From an archaeon (lineage in GTDB: Archaea > Thermoproteota > Nitrososphaeria > Nitrososphaerales > CADDZS01), in contig JAKAPU010000112.1 of the NCBI GenBank assembly GCA_021806865.1, forward strand, positions 1-8,869: a stretch of DNA of 8,869 nt. The letters run 5' to 3'. A program made the translations under genes and the position numbers. Of this stretch, positions 1 to 5,807 are shown in pieces; the stretch's first letter is position 1, and the number at the start of each line of letters is the position of its first letter. Under the pieces are notes generated by a model, which was not told where the DNA came from, searched no databases, and worked only from the letters and a program-made list of their open reading frames with translations.

Positions 1-537
1 GAGACTGCTTGCGAAGGGGCGCAGGTATTTTACGAGCGCAGGCACGAAAATCACAACGAATGGGAACATTGTTCCGAACCAGAAGAGCAGCAATCCCAAG
101 ATTAGTGAATTCGACAATCCGGCAATATAGACGACGGCCGCCGCCGCCCAGAGGTTTCCAACAAAGAGCCCACTGGTGGTGCCAAGGATGAAGCCCTTCC
201 ATGTCTTCATTTTTTCATACACATATCCAATGATCAAGAAGCCAAGAAAATTCCCGGGCGCTCCCGCAAAGAGAGCAAGTGCAGGCGTGCTCGCTCCTGA
301 AGGAACCAATGAAATCATGTCTCCGACAAAGGAACCTACGGCCGCACCAACTGCCGCAGGGATGGGACCTGCCACTATTGCGAAAAAACCAGGAATCAAT
401 ACACCAGGTCTGAATTCACCGACCCCCCACGGAGTCCTGAGTGTAGCTGTGAGGGCATTGACAATCGCGTAGAGTGCTGCGCATATGGCAGCCGAAGCAA
501 CGAATTTCGACCTACTCTGAGAAACCTTCTCGGTCAT
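1..537 (-). CDS. ECF-type transporter substrate-binding (S) component, 3' end cut by window edge
   Basis: The reading frame opens with ATG at 537 on the minus strand and runs off the left edge after 179 codons without a stop. The product is very hydrophobic, with about five predicted membrane segments (roughly residues 12-33, 45-74, 86-107, 114-136, 142-168). The stretch around residues 41-73, an Arg-Pro followed by a Pro/Gly/Ala-rich segment ending in Gly-Asp-Met, and the Pro-Gly-Asn-Phe-Leu-Gly segment near 94-99, look like S components of energy-coupling factor importers (QueT/ThiW-like superfamily). These bind a vitamin or similar small solute in the membrane and work with EcfT and two EcfA ATPases. 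S components are usually about 180-200 residues, so little is missing. No EcfA or EcfT is visible; they may lie to the left or elsewhere. The substrate cannot be predicted. The gene is divergent from the AbrB-PhoU regulator. The family call is from pattern recognition. Confidence 0.65.
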   Translation of the reverse strand, partial: MTEKVSQSRSKFVASAAICAALYAIVNALTATLRTPWGVGEFRPGVLIPGFFAIVAGPIPAAVGAAVGSFVGDMISLVPSGASTPALALFAGAPGNFLGFLIIGYVYEKMKTWKGFILGTTSGLFVGNLWAAAAVVYIAGLSNSLILGLLLFWFGTMFPFVVIFVPALVKYLRPFASSL

Positions 538-560
538 CCTACGACTTAGTTCCGAATGGC

Positions 561-570
561 ATATATTAAT
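561..570 (-). promoter_or_regulatory. TATA-like box for the divergent transporter gene
   Basis: The minus strand reads ATTAATATAT, centred about 28 bp upstream of the ATG at 537. With the usual archaeal TATA-to-start distance of about 26 bp, transcription would begin almost at the start codon, giving a leaderless mRNA; there is no convincing ribosome binding site. The box is nearly symmetric and lies 33 bp before the plus-strand start at 603, so it might also serve the regulator gene with a leader of about 10 nt. Confidence 0.5.
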
Positions 571-573
571 AGC

Positions 574-594
574 ATCTCTAAAATCTTTAGAGAT
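574..594. repeat. Perfect inverted repeat, candidate operator at the regulator promoter
   Basis: The arms ATCTCTAAA and TTTAGAGAT are perfect 9-bp reverse complements separated by the 3-bp spacer ATC. The repeat sits between the TATA-like box at 561-570 and the regulator start at 603, where a TATA box for a leaderless regulator transcript would also fall (CTAAAAT). A dimeric DNA-binding protein bound here could control the regulator and, by occupying TBP/TFB contact sites, the divergent transporter gene. The symmetry is read directly; the operator role is inferred. It is not followed by a T-run and lies between two gene starts, so a terminator is unlikely. Confidence 0.55.
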
Positions 595-604
595 ATCTAG
601 ATAT
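593..604. repeat. 12-bp palindrome over the regulator start codon
   Basis: ATATCTAGATAT is a perfect palindrome whose last bases run into the ATG at 603. It overlaps the right end of the 574-594 inverted repeat and contains a tandem AGATAT (591-596 and 599-604). The short AT-rich palindrome could be chance, but its position next to the larger repeat suggests a compound protein-binding site. Low certainty for function. Confidence 0.35.
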
Positions 605-1589
605 GATGTTAAGGAAAGTCCAAGAAATGGGAGGGGCGACTCTCCTTGTCTCTCTGCCAAAGGAGTGGGCGAACGCGAGCCTAGTCAGAAAGGGCTCACT
701 CGTTTCCATTGAACCATCCTCGGACGGTGGATTGATGATATATCCTGCCCGACAGTCGGATGACGAAAGGCCCGAGAAAGAGTTGGAGATTGCATACCCC
801 TCAAAATTCAGCAACGAGGGGCTGCCTAACGAAATCACGGCTGCGTATCTCTTGGGCTACGATTTGATTAGGATCAAGGGACGATACAAGATTGCTCCGA
901 AGGATAGAGAAAGAATAATCGCGTCTATGAAGGGTCTCATCGGTCTAGAGGTTGTGGAAGAGGATGCTTACAGCATTACGAGCCAATTCCTAGTTGATAA
1001 TCGTGCTGTAGAACCGAGCAAGATATTCAAGCGAATAAGCACTTTGGTTAGGGCGATGATTCTTGACTCGATTAAGCAGTACGCTTCAGGAGAGTCGACA
1101 CAATTCGCATCTGTGGCTCAGAGAGACGACGAAGTAGATCGGCTTCACTTCTTGCTCGTGAGACTGTTGAGAACAGCGATCAGAGAGCCACGCTCTGCGG
1201 GTGCGTTCGGTTTGTCTGCGATTGAGTGTCTGGATTACAGAGTTGCAGCAAATTCGCTGGAGACTGCCGGAGACTACGCTGTGGAGCTAGCTGACTCGTT
1301 GTCCAAAATGGGCCTTCTTGACAAGAAGTACTTGGAATCAATGTTGAAGATAGGGGAATTCTTGGATTCGATGCAGGATAACGCCACTAGGAGTTTCGTG
1401 AAGAAGGATTTCACTCTCGCGCAAAATGTCTTCAATAGTTATTCAACTCTGGAAGATTTACTGAAGGAGATCCGAGGGGGATCAAGGGATTCATTGGCAA
1501 GGGTGTTACACTTCTCGGATACAATTGAGCGTATTGCAAGATGCCAAAGAGACATCGCTGACTTGGTATCGCCTGTAATTGACGTCTAA
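603..1589 (+). CDS. AbrB-PhoU transcriptional regulator (phosphate uptake regulator-like)
   Basis: This 328-residue protein has two parts. Residues 2-48 match a SpoVT/AbrB swapped-hairpin DNA-binding domain: RKVQ, then a Gly-Gly, VSLPKEWA, a KGSLVSI strand and DGGLMIYP. The rest is helical and carries PhoU features: DDEVDR at 175-180, an ExxxD pair at 220-224 (ETAGD), and ERIARCQRDIAD at 309-320. PhoU helices bind metal through such acidic motifs. AbrB-PhoU fusions are common in archaea and are thought to be metal- or phosphate-responsive regulators. ATG codons occur in tandem at 603 and 606; no Shine-Dalgarno is present, which fits a leaderless message. The inverted repeat just upstream suggests self-regulation. 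No pst transporter genes are nearby; the divergent neighbour is an ECF-like transporter subunit, so the controlled solute may not be phosphate. The fold call is firm; the target genes are unknown. Confidence 0.85.
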   Translation: MMLRKVQEMGGATLLVSLPKEWANASLVRKGSLVSIEPSSDGGLMIYPARQSDDERPEKELEIAYPSKFSNEGLPNEITAAYLLGYDLIRIKGRYKIAPKDRERIIASMKGLIGLEVVEEDAYSITSQFLVDNRAVEPSKIFKRISTLVRAMILDSIKQYASGESTQFASVAQRDDEVDRLHFLLVRLLRTAIREPRSAGAFGLSAIECLDYRVAANSLETAGDYAVELADSLSKMGLLDKKYLESMLKIGEFLDSMQDNATRSFVKKDFTLAQNVFNSYSTLEDLLKEIRGGSRDSLARVLHFSDTIERIARCQRDIADLVSPVIDV

Positions 1590-1625
1590 CGATAACTCCG
1601 AAGTGGTAGGCTCTTGAACAAAATG

Positions 1626-1633
1626 AATATAAG
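1626..1633 (+). promoter_or_regulatory. TATA box of the CTP synthase gene
   Basis: AATATAAG is centred about 26 bp upstream of the ATG at 1655, the canonical archaeal TATA distance for a transcript starting at the initiation codon. The A/C-rich stretch between box and ATG holds no Shine-Dalgarno sequence. The CTP synthase therefore probably has its own promoter in the 65-bp gap and does not depend on read-through from the regulator. Confidence 0.6.
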
Positions 1634-1654
1634 AACAAAGAAACAAACAACCTT

Positions 1655-3361
1655 ATGCCCGCGACGCTTGATTTCGCTCAGGGAGAGTCAACACAGAGCT
1701 CCCTAACTGAACGACGTGTTTCTCCTAATTTTATTGCGGAATCTCCTCGGAAATACATCTTCATCACTGGAGGTGTCATGTCGGGACTTGGAAAGGGTAT
1801 TTCCTCAGCTTCCGTAGCGAAGTTGTTGCATCTTTCCGGTTTTAGAGTCAGCTGCATGAAAATTGATCCGTACTTGAACGTTGACGCTGGTACAATGAAT
1901 CCCATCGCTCACGGCGAGGTGTTTGTGACCGCTGACGGCGGTGAGACCGACATGGACATCGGCAATTATGAGAGATTTTTGGATATCGAGCTTACAAGGC
2001 TCCATAATCTCACCACTGGGTCAGTCTATCAACAGGTCATTCAGGAAGAAAGGGCAGGCAAATTCCTCGGAAAATGTGTTCAGATAATTCCGCACATCAC
2101 GGATGCAATCAAGTCTAGGATAAGAGACGTTGCAAATCAATGGAACACCGAGATATTGGTCGTTGAGTGTGGCGGAACAGTCGGCGACATTGAGAGTCTC
2201 CCTTTCTTGGAAGCATTTAGGCAGATGCGACTTGAAGAAGGACATACCAATACTCTCTTCATTCATGTCACTCTTGCTCCTGTGCTGGAGACTGTTGGTG
2301 AGCAGAAGACAAAACCAACGCAGCACAGCGTGCAGGAATTGAGGAGAATCGGTATCCAGCCAGATATGATTATTGTAAGATCCAAAGACAAACTGGCGAA
2401 GGAGACTCGAGAGAAGATCTCTCTTTTCACAAGCACCGAGCTCAAGAGTGTCATTTCTAATCCTGATGCAAAATCGATCTATAAGGTTCCGGAAATTCTC
2501 AGATCTGAAGGAATCGTTGAAACAGTCTGTGAAAAGCTTAGAATTGCGCCGAGAATTTCAAATTTTGAAAGTTGGCAAGCTGTAGCAAATCAGTTCACTT
2601 CCACTAAAGACGCGGTCAGGATTGCAATGGTGGGAAAGTATGTGTCTCTTGCCGACAGTTACGCCTCTGTTAACGAGGCATTGATGCACGCGGGCGCTCA
2701 GCAGGGTTTGAGCGTAATCATCGAGAACATTGATTCGCAAGATCTCGAATCGAGCCCTGAACTGCTTAACAAATTCTCTGAATTTCACGGCATATTGATT
2801 CCTCAAGGATTTGGCAAGAGAGGAAGCGAGGGAAAGATCCTTGCTGCCAACTATGCGCGCGAAAACGCTATTCCGTACTTGGGGCTCTGTTTTGGCTTCC
2901 AAATGGCAAACGCTTCGTTCGCCAGACATGTCTTGGGACTAATTGACGCAAATTCCACTGAACTCAATGCGAACACGAAGAATCCAGTAATTGACCTTCT
3001 GCCCGAACAAAAGGCGATAAAGGATCTCGGAGGGTCTATGCGGCTTGGAACGCATGAAATTAATATCGTCAATGGCACGCTTGCTTCAAGAATATACCAG
3101 AAAGAGTTGATACGAGAGAGACACAGGCACAGATACGAATTCAATCAGTCATACATGAGTTCATTCGAAAAAGCCGGCATGTATTTCTCTGGATTCAGCG
3201 ACAATGGGAAACGGACCGAAATTCTTGAGATTCGCGATCATCCCTTCTATTTAGCGACTCAATTTCATCCCGAGTACATAAGCAGACCTGGAAAAGCTGA
3301 ACCAAGTTACTATAACTTTGTGAAAGCCGCAGCATCAAGAAAGGTTGCCATACTCGCTTAA
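1655..3361 (+). CDS. pyrG: CTP synthase (glutamine hydrolysing)
   Basis: The 568-residue enzyme converts UTP to CTP using ATP and glutamine-derived ammonia. The amidoligase domain spans about residues 33-300: P-loop MSGLGKGISS (42-51), the DPYLNVDAGTMNP and HGEVFVT segments (71-92), ECGGTVGDIES (171-181) and KTKPTQHSVQELR (218-230). The class I glutamine amidotransferase domain (about 320-560) has the nucleophile Cys412 in GLCFGFQ and His538/Glu540 in FHPEY, so both half-reactions look intact. Two oddities stand out. About 32 residues precede the usual KYIF start of the family, with no internal ATG, GTG or TTG start to remove them. The usual PGGFG oxyanion-hole motif reads PQGFG (383-387). 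The 3' end overlaps the convergent AIR-synthase-like gene by 27 bp. A TATA box at 1626-1633 suggests a leaderless transcript. The identification is secure. Confidence 0.97.
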   Translation: MPATLDFAQGESTQSSLTERRVSPNFIAESPRKYIFITGGVMSGLGKGISSASVAKLLHLSGFRVSCMKIDPYLNVDAGTMNPIAHGEVFVTADGGETDMDIGNYERFLDIELTRLHNLTTGSVYQQVIQEERAGKFLGKCVQIIPHITDAIKSRIRDVANQWNTEILVVECGGTVGDIESLPFLEAFRQMRLEEGHTNTLFIHVTLAPVLETVGEQKTKPTQHSVQELRRIGIQPDMIIVRSKDKLAKETREKISLFTSTELKSVISNPDAKSIYKVPEILRSEGIVETVCEKLRIAPRISNFESWQAVANQFTSTKDAVRIAMVGKYVSLADSYASVNEALMHAGAQQGLSVIIENIDSQDLESSPELLNKFSEFHGILIPQGFGKRGSEGKILAANYARENAIPYLGLCFGFQMANASFARHVLGLIDANSTELNANTKNPVIDLLPEQKAIKDLGGSMRLGTHEINIVNGTLASRIYQKELIRERHRHRYEFNQSYMSSFEKAGMYFSGFSDNGKRTEILEIRDHPFYLATQFHPEYISRPGKAEPSYYNFVKAAASRKVAILA

Positions 3362-4408
3362 GGCACGCCACAGCTCGTCTTCTATAGAGATATCCTTGAT
3401 CGTCTTTCGCTCCTTTCCCATCCACAGCTTCCTACCACGGCTGAGTGGTAGGAAACGGCCAATCTGTGTGCAATTGATGCCTTCCCTTGAAAGGGCAGAT
3501 ATTATCGATCGGACATTTTCAGCGGAACATGAAATCAGAAGAGAACCAGAGCCGATAAGTTTCAGTGGATCGAGCTTGAGCTTCTCGCAAATCTCCTTTG
3601 TGGCGCTGTGAATAGGGATGGACTCGGTTTGAAGTTCGAATCCCACATCTGAAGCAAGACTCATCTCCAGTACTGCTCCTATTACGCCTCCTTCAGTGAC
3701 ATCGTGCATAGCATGAACCTTGTTTGTCCTAAATGCTGTTCGGGCCTCTCGAACTATGCTCAGTTGTGAAATCAGCTCCTCTCCAACTTTTGCTGTCTTT
3801 GCCCCAACGATTTCCTTCACTCGATTCAGTCTTGCTACTATCGAAGTGCCTTCCAATCCAGCATACTTTGTCATTAGTATGATATCTCGCTCTTTCGCAT
3901 TCGCAGCTGTAACAAACTTCTTTCCGGATCCGATTGCAGTGACAACAACAATCGGATTCCTAAGGCCGGGAGTGATTTCAGTGTGACCTCCTGCTACGGT
4001 TATTCCGAGGCTGCGTGCTGTCTTATTGATCTCGTCCATCAATCGCCTGATTTTGTTTGGTTGGGTGCCCTCAGGAAATAGAGATACCACGTTTATTATG
4101 TCCGGCATTATTCCACTTGTCGCAACGTCATTAGCGCTAACATTGACCGCATGCCATCCCATGCGGGTTTGGGTTCCCGTGATCGGGTCGGAGGATGAGA
4201 CAAGATATCTTCCGTGTGTTCTGGAAATCCCAACGTCGATTCCTATTCTCGGAGGAACGACAAGATTGTTCCCCTTGAGCGAGTCCAATATGGGTCTCAA
4301 GACTTCAATCGGAAGTTTTCCCCGGGGAAGCGATTTCGCTTTCAAATCCAAAGCACTTGCATCTGAGATGGCCAAATAACTCTTTTCGATGAGCATGGAC
4401 CATTGCAT
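3335..4408 (-). CDS. AIR synthase/HypE-like (PurM superfamily) protein of unknown substrate
   Basis: From ATG 4408 the product has 357 residues; a TTG at 4426 would add six. Positions below count from the ATG. It has the two-domain PurM/HypE/ThiL/SelD fold: RGKLP (29-33), SDPITG (73-78), VNVSANDVATSGIMP (88-102), GGHTEITPG (140-148), DVTEGGVIGAVLEM (236-249) and IGSGSLLIS (285-293). Enzymes of this fold bind ATP and phosphorylate or dehydrate an amide, aldehyde or similar group. It most resembles HypE, the carbamoyl dehydratase that makes the hydrogenase CN ligand. However, it ends in EYGNLS and lacks the C-terminal Pro-Arg-Ile-Cys tail that carries the thiocarbamate, and no hydrogenase or other hyp gene is visible. 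It therefore belongs to the HypE-related archaeal proteins of unassigned role. Its tail overlaps CTP synthase by 27 bp. The N-terminal start is uncertain because no clear Shine-Dalgarno or TATA box decides it. Confidence 0.85.
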   Translation of the reverse strand: MQWSMLIEKSYLAISDASALDLKAKSLPRGKLPIEVLRPILDSLKGNNLVVPPRIGIDVGISRTHGRYLVSSSDPITGTQTRMGWHAVNVSANDVATSGIMPDIINVVSLFPEGTQPNKIRRLMDEINKTARSLGITVAGGHTEITPGLRNPIVVVTAIGSGKKFVTAANAKERDIILMTKYAGLEGTSIVARLNRVKEIVGAKTAKVGEELISQLSIVREARTAFRTNKVHAMHDVTEGGVIGAVLEMSLASDVGFELQTESIPIHSATKEICEKLKLDPLKLIGSGSLLISCSAENVRSIISALSREGINCTQIGRFLPLSRGRKLWMGKERKTIKDISIEDELWRALSEYGNLS

Positions 4409-4517
4409 CTTCGATCTCTTAGTCAATTGCGATCTGATCGGGCAAATCTGTGATTCAGAGCTTTCTCCATATCGGAAAAGTTGTTAACGATCGCAAGACC
4501 TGCAATTTCTGAAAACC

Positions 4518-5426
4518 GTGTCATCTGCACAGGTCGCTGCAAAGTTGGTAAAGCAACTAGAGGAAGAAGACTGGAGGGTACTAAAGGCGATCGAAACATC
4601 TGTTCCGCTTTTCGAGTCGATTCCTCTCAGGAGAATTCAGAAGGAGACCGGTCTTCACCGAGATCAACTCGAATTCAGATTGAGCCGTTTGAATTATCTG
4701 GGGCTTGTCATGCATTCAGAATATGGTTACATCATGAACACTGCAGGAATGGATGCTCTAGCGCTCAATCATTTTGCGAAGAACAATCAGATCTCGGGGA
4801 TGGGTAGGTCCATAGGCATGGGAAAAGAGTCCGATGTCTTCGAAGTCTTGAGCGATTCTGGAGAACGTATGGTAATCAAGTTCTACAGAATTGGGCGGAT
4901 CAGCTTCAGATCCACTAGGAAGAAAAGATCTTACGTTGGGGCCGAGAACCAACACCAATGGCTCACGATAAACGTTAATGCTGCTCGCAAGGAAGGAGAA
5001 GGCTTGACCAGGGCTGCGCAGGCAGGCGTCACCGTTCCAAAATTCATTGCACAGAATAGACATGCGGTTCTGATGTCTGAGATCGACGGGGACATGCTCT
5101 TCAAGTGCACCCCAGACGACGTTCCGGAGCCGAAAAATCTGCTAGAGTCAATTCTTGAAAACCTGCGGAAAGCTTGCACATTAGGAAAGATAGTGAATGC
5201 CGACATCAGCGAGTACAATGTCCTCTACGATGGAGTGAAACCATGGATAATTGATTGGCCGCAGTTTGTTACGTTGGAACATCCTAACGCGATGGAACTT
5301 CTGAAGCACGACGTCGAGATGGTGGACTCGTTCTTCAGGAAGAAGTTCCACATAGGAGTTGACTTGGACATCGCGGTCGAATATGTCCTTGGAAAACGAG
5401 AAAAGTTGGTCCTGATTCAGATCTGA
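4518..5426 (+). CDS. rio2: RIO2-type serine/threonine protein kinase, ribosome maturation factor
   Basis: This is a 302-residue protein starting at GTG 4518; an in-frame TAA at 4485 and the absence of other ATG/GTG/TTG codons fix this start. Residues 1-85 are the RIO2 winged-helix domain (helix-turn-helix IQKETGLHRDQLEFRLSRL, 40-58). The RIO kinase domain follows: nucleotide loop SIGMGKESDVFEV (98-110), ATP-contacting Lys121 in VIKFYR, the RIO2 flexible loop SFRSTRKKRSY (129-139), catalytic loop NADISEYNVL (227-236) with Asp229 and Asn234, and metal-binding Asp246 in IIDWPQ. The 17-residue spacing of the two Asp residues fits archaeal RIO2. RIO2 binds pre-40S (archaeal pre-30S) particles and acts as an ATPase switch in late small-subunit maturation. 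The usual His at the start of the catalytic loop is Asn227. The 3' end overlaps the convergent Sm-like gene by 10 bp. Confidence 0.93.
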   Translation: MSSAQVAAKLVKQLEEEDWRVLKAIETSVPLFESIPLRRIQKETGLHRDQLEFRLSRLNYLGLVMHSEYGYIMNTAGMDALALNHFAKNNQISGMGRSIGMGKESDVFEVLSDSGERMVIKFYRIGRISFRSTRKKRSYVGAENQHQWLTINVNAARKEGEGLTRAAQAGVTVPKFIAQNRHAVLMSEIDGDMLFKCTPDDVPEPKNLLESILENLRKACTLGKIVNADISEYNVLYDGVKPWIIDWPQFVTLEHPNAMELLKHDVEMVDSFFRKKFHIGVDLDIAVEYVLGKREKLVLIQI

Positions 5427-5662
5427 AAGTCATTCGCGATTTTTATGAAGAGCACGTTGTTACCCCGAATAACGACTTTGCCGAAATTCGCAGATGGATT
5501 GCCTCCGCTGTATTCGGTCGCGTCCAGCAAGATTACGTTCATGTATGGATCGACACTCGTCATCTTACCACGATACTCAAGCTCCATTTTGAGTCGTACA
5601 GAGACTTCTTTGTTAATCGCCTTTTGCAGGGTTGTCAAAGGTCTCTTTCCTTGCTGCGACAT
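5417..5662 (-). CDS. Archaeal Sm-like (LSm) RNA-binding protein
   Basis: The 81-residue protein has both Sm motifs. Sm1 covers about residues 21-50, with the RNA-contact core DPYMN (37-41; Asp-x-x-Met-Asn), followed by VILLDATEY. Sm2 is KVVIRGNNVLFI (62-73) with the invariant Arg-Gly. These residues form the uridine-binding pocket of archaeal Sm1 rings, which are heptameric or hexameric and bind U-rich RNA and tRNA precursors. Length is normal for the family. In many archaea the Sm-like gene sits directly before the L37e ribosomal protein gene; here the next gene downstream is RIO2 on the opposite strand, overlapping the stop by 10 bp, so that pairing is absent. ATG 5662 is the only sensible start, placing the conserved N-terminal helix (residues 9-17) correctly. 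Confidence 0.93.
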   Translation of the reverse strand: MSQQGKRPLTTLQKAINKEVSVRLKMELEYRGKMTSVDPYMNVILLDATEYSGGNPSANFGKVVIRGNNVLFIKIANDFQI

Positions 5663-5696
5663 GATGGTCTTGCGACGCTCAACTTAGTTATGAGAG

Positions 5697-5704
5697 ATAA
5701 AAAC
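5697..5704 (-). promoter_or_regulatory. Possible TATA box of the Sm-like gene
   Basis: On the minus strand this reads GTTTTTAT, followed by C, centred about 38 bp upstream of the ATG at 5662. That would place the transcription start near 5674 and leave a leader of about 12 nt. It is the most TATA-like element in the 145-bp divergent gap before the RadB-like gene; no other evidence supports it. Confidence 0.3.
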
Positions 5705-5794
5705 ATATCCTAATACATGAAGTTTTGAACTTTGGATACGTTTACACATGTGAAGCGATCTCGATGCAAATAGTAGGTTTGTTACACGCTTGAC

Positions 5795-5801
5795 GGAAGG
5801 G
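5795..5801 (+). promoter_or_regulatory. Shine-Dalgarno-like site choosing the RadB-like start
   Basis: GGAAGGG lies six bases before the ATG at 5808. It favours this ATG over the in-frame TTG at 5790, which would put the purine-rich site inside the coding region. The rest of the gap to the Sm-like gene (5663-5794) shows only short symmetric elements, CACATGTG at 5745-5752 and AAGTT-TTG-AACTT at 5720-5732, without a clear role. Confidence 0.4.
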
Positions 5802-5807
5802 AATACG

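Noticed and set aside
176..472. Plus-strand open frame of 98 codons near the left edge
   Set aside because: It is antisense to the hydrophobic transporter reading frame. Its Pro/Ala/Lys-rich composition is the mirror of Gly/Ala/Leu-rich membrane codons, and it has no recognisable domain.
574..594. Inverted repeat as a rho-independent-like terminator
   Set aside because: It lies between two divergent gene starts, so no transcript ends there, and it lacks a following T-run.
4026..4379. Plus-strand open frame of 117 codons opposite the AIR-synthase-like gene
   Set aside because: The minus strand carries clear PurM-superfamily motifs throughout, so the plus frame is a by-product of codon bias.
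4492..4500. CGCAAGACC before RIO2, also present on the minus strand just before the Sm-like start (about 5666-5674)
   Set aside because: Only nine bases match, at different distances from the two starts; chance cannot be excluded and no other copy was noticed.
5663..5807. Possible small RNA in the largest gap, with short symmetric elements
   Set aside because: The palindromes are only 5-8 bp, no tRNA fold or box C/D pattern is convincing, and the gap is explained by two divergent promoters.
5790..5807. TTG at 5790 as start of the RadB-like gene
   Set aside because: The ATG at 5808 has a purine-rich site six bases upstream, and the RadB core begins just after it; the six extra residues add nothing recognisable.
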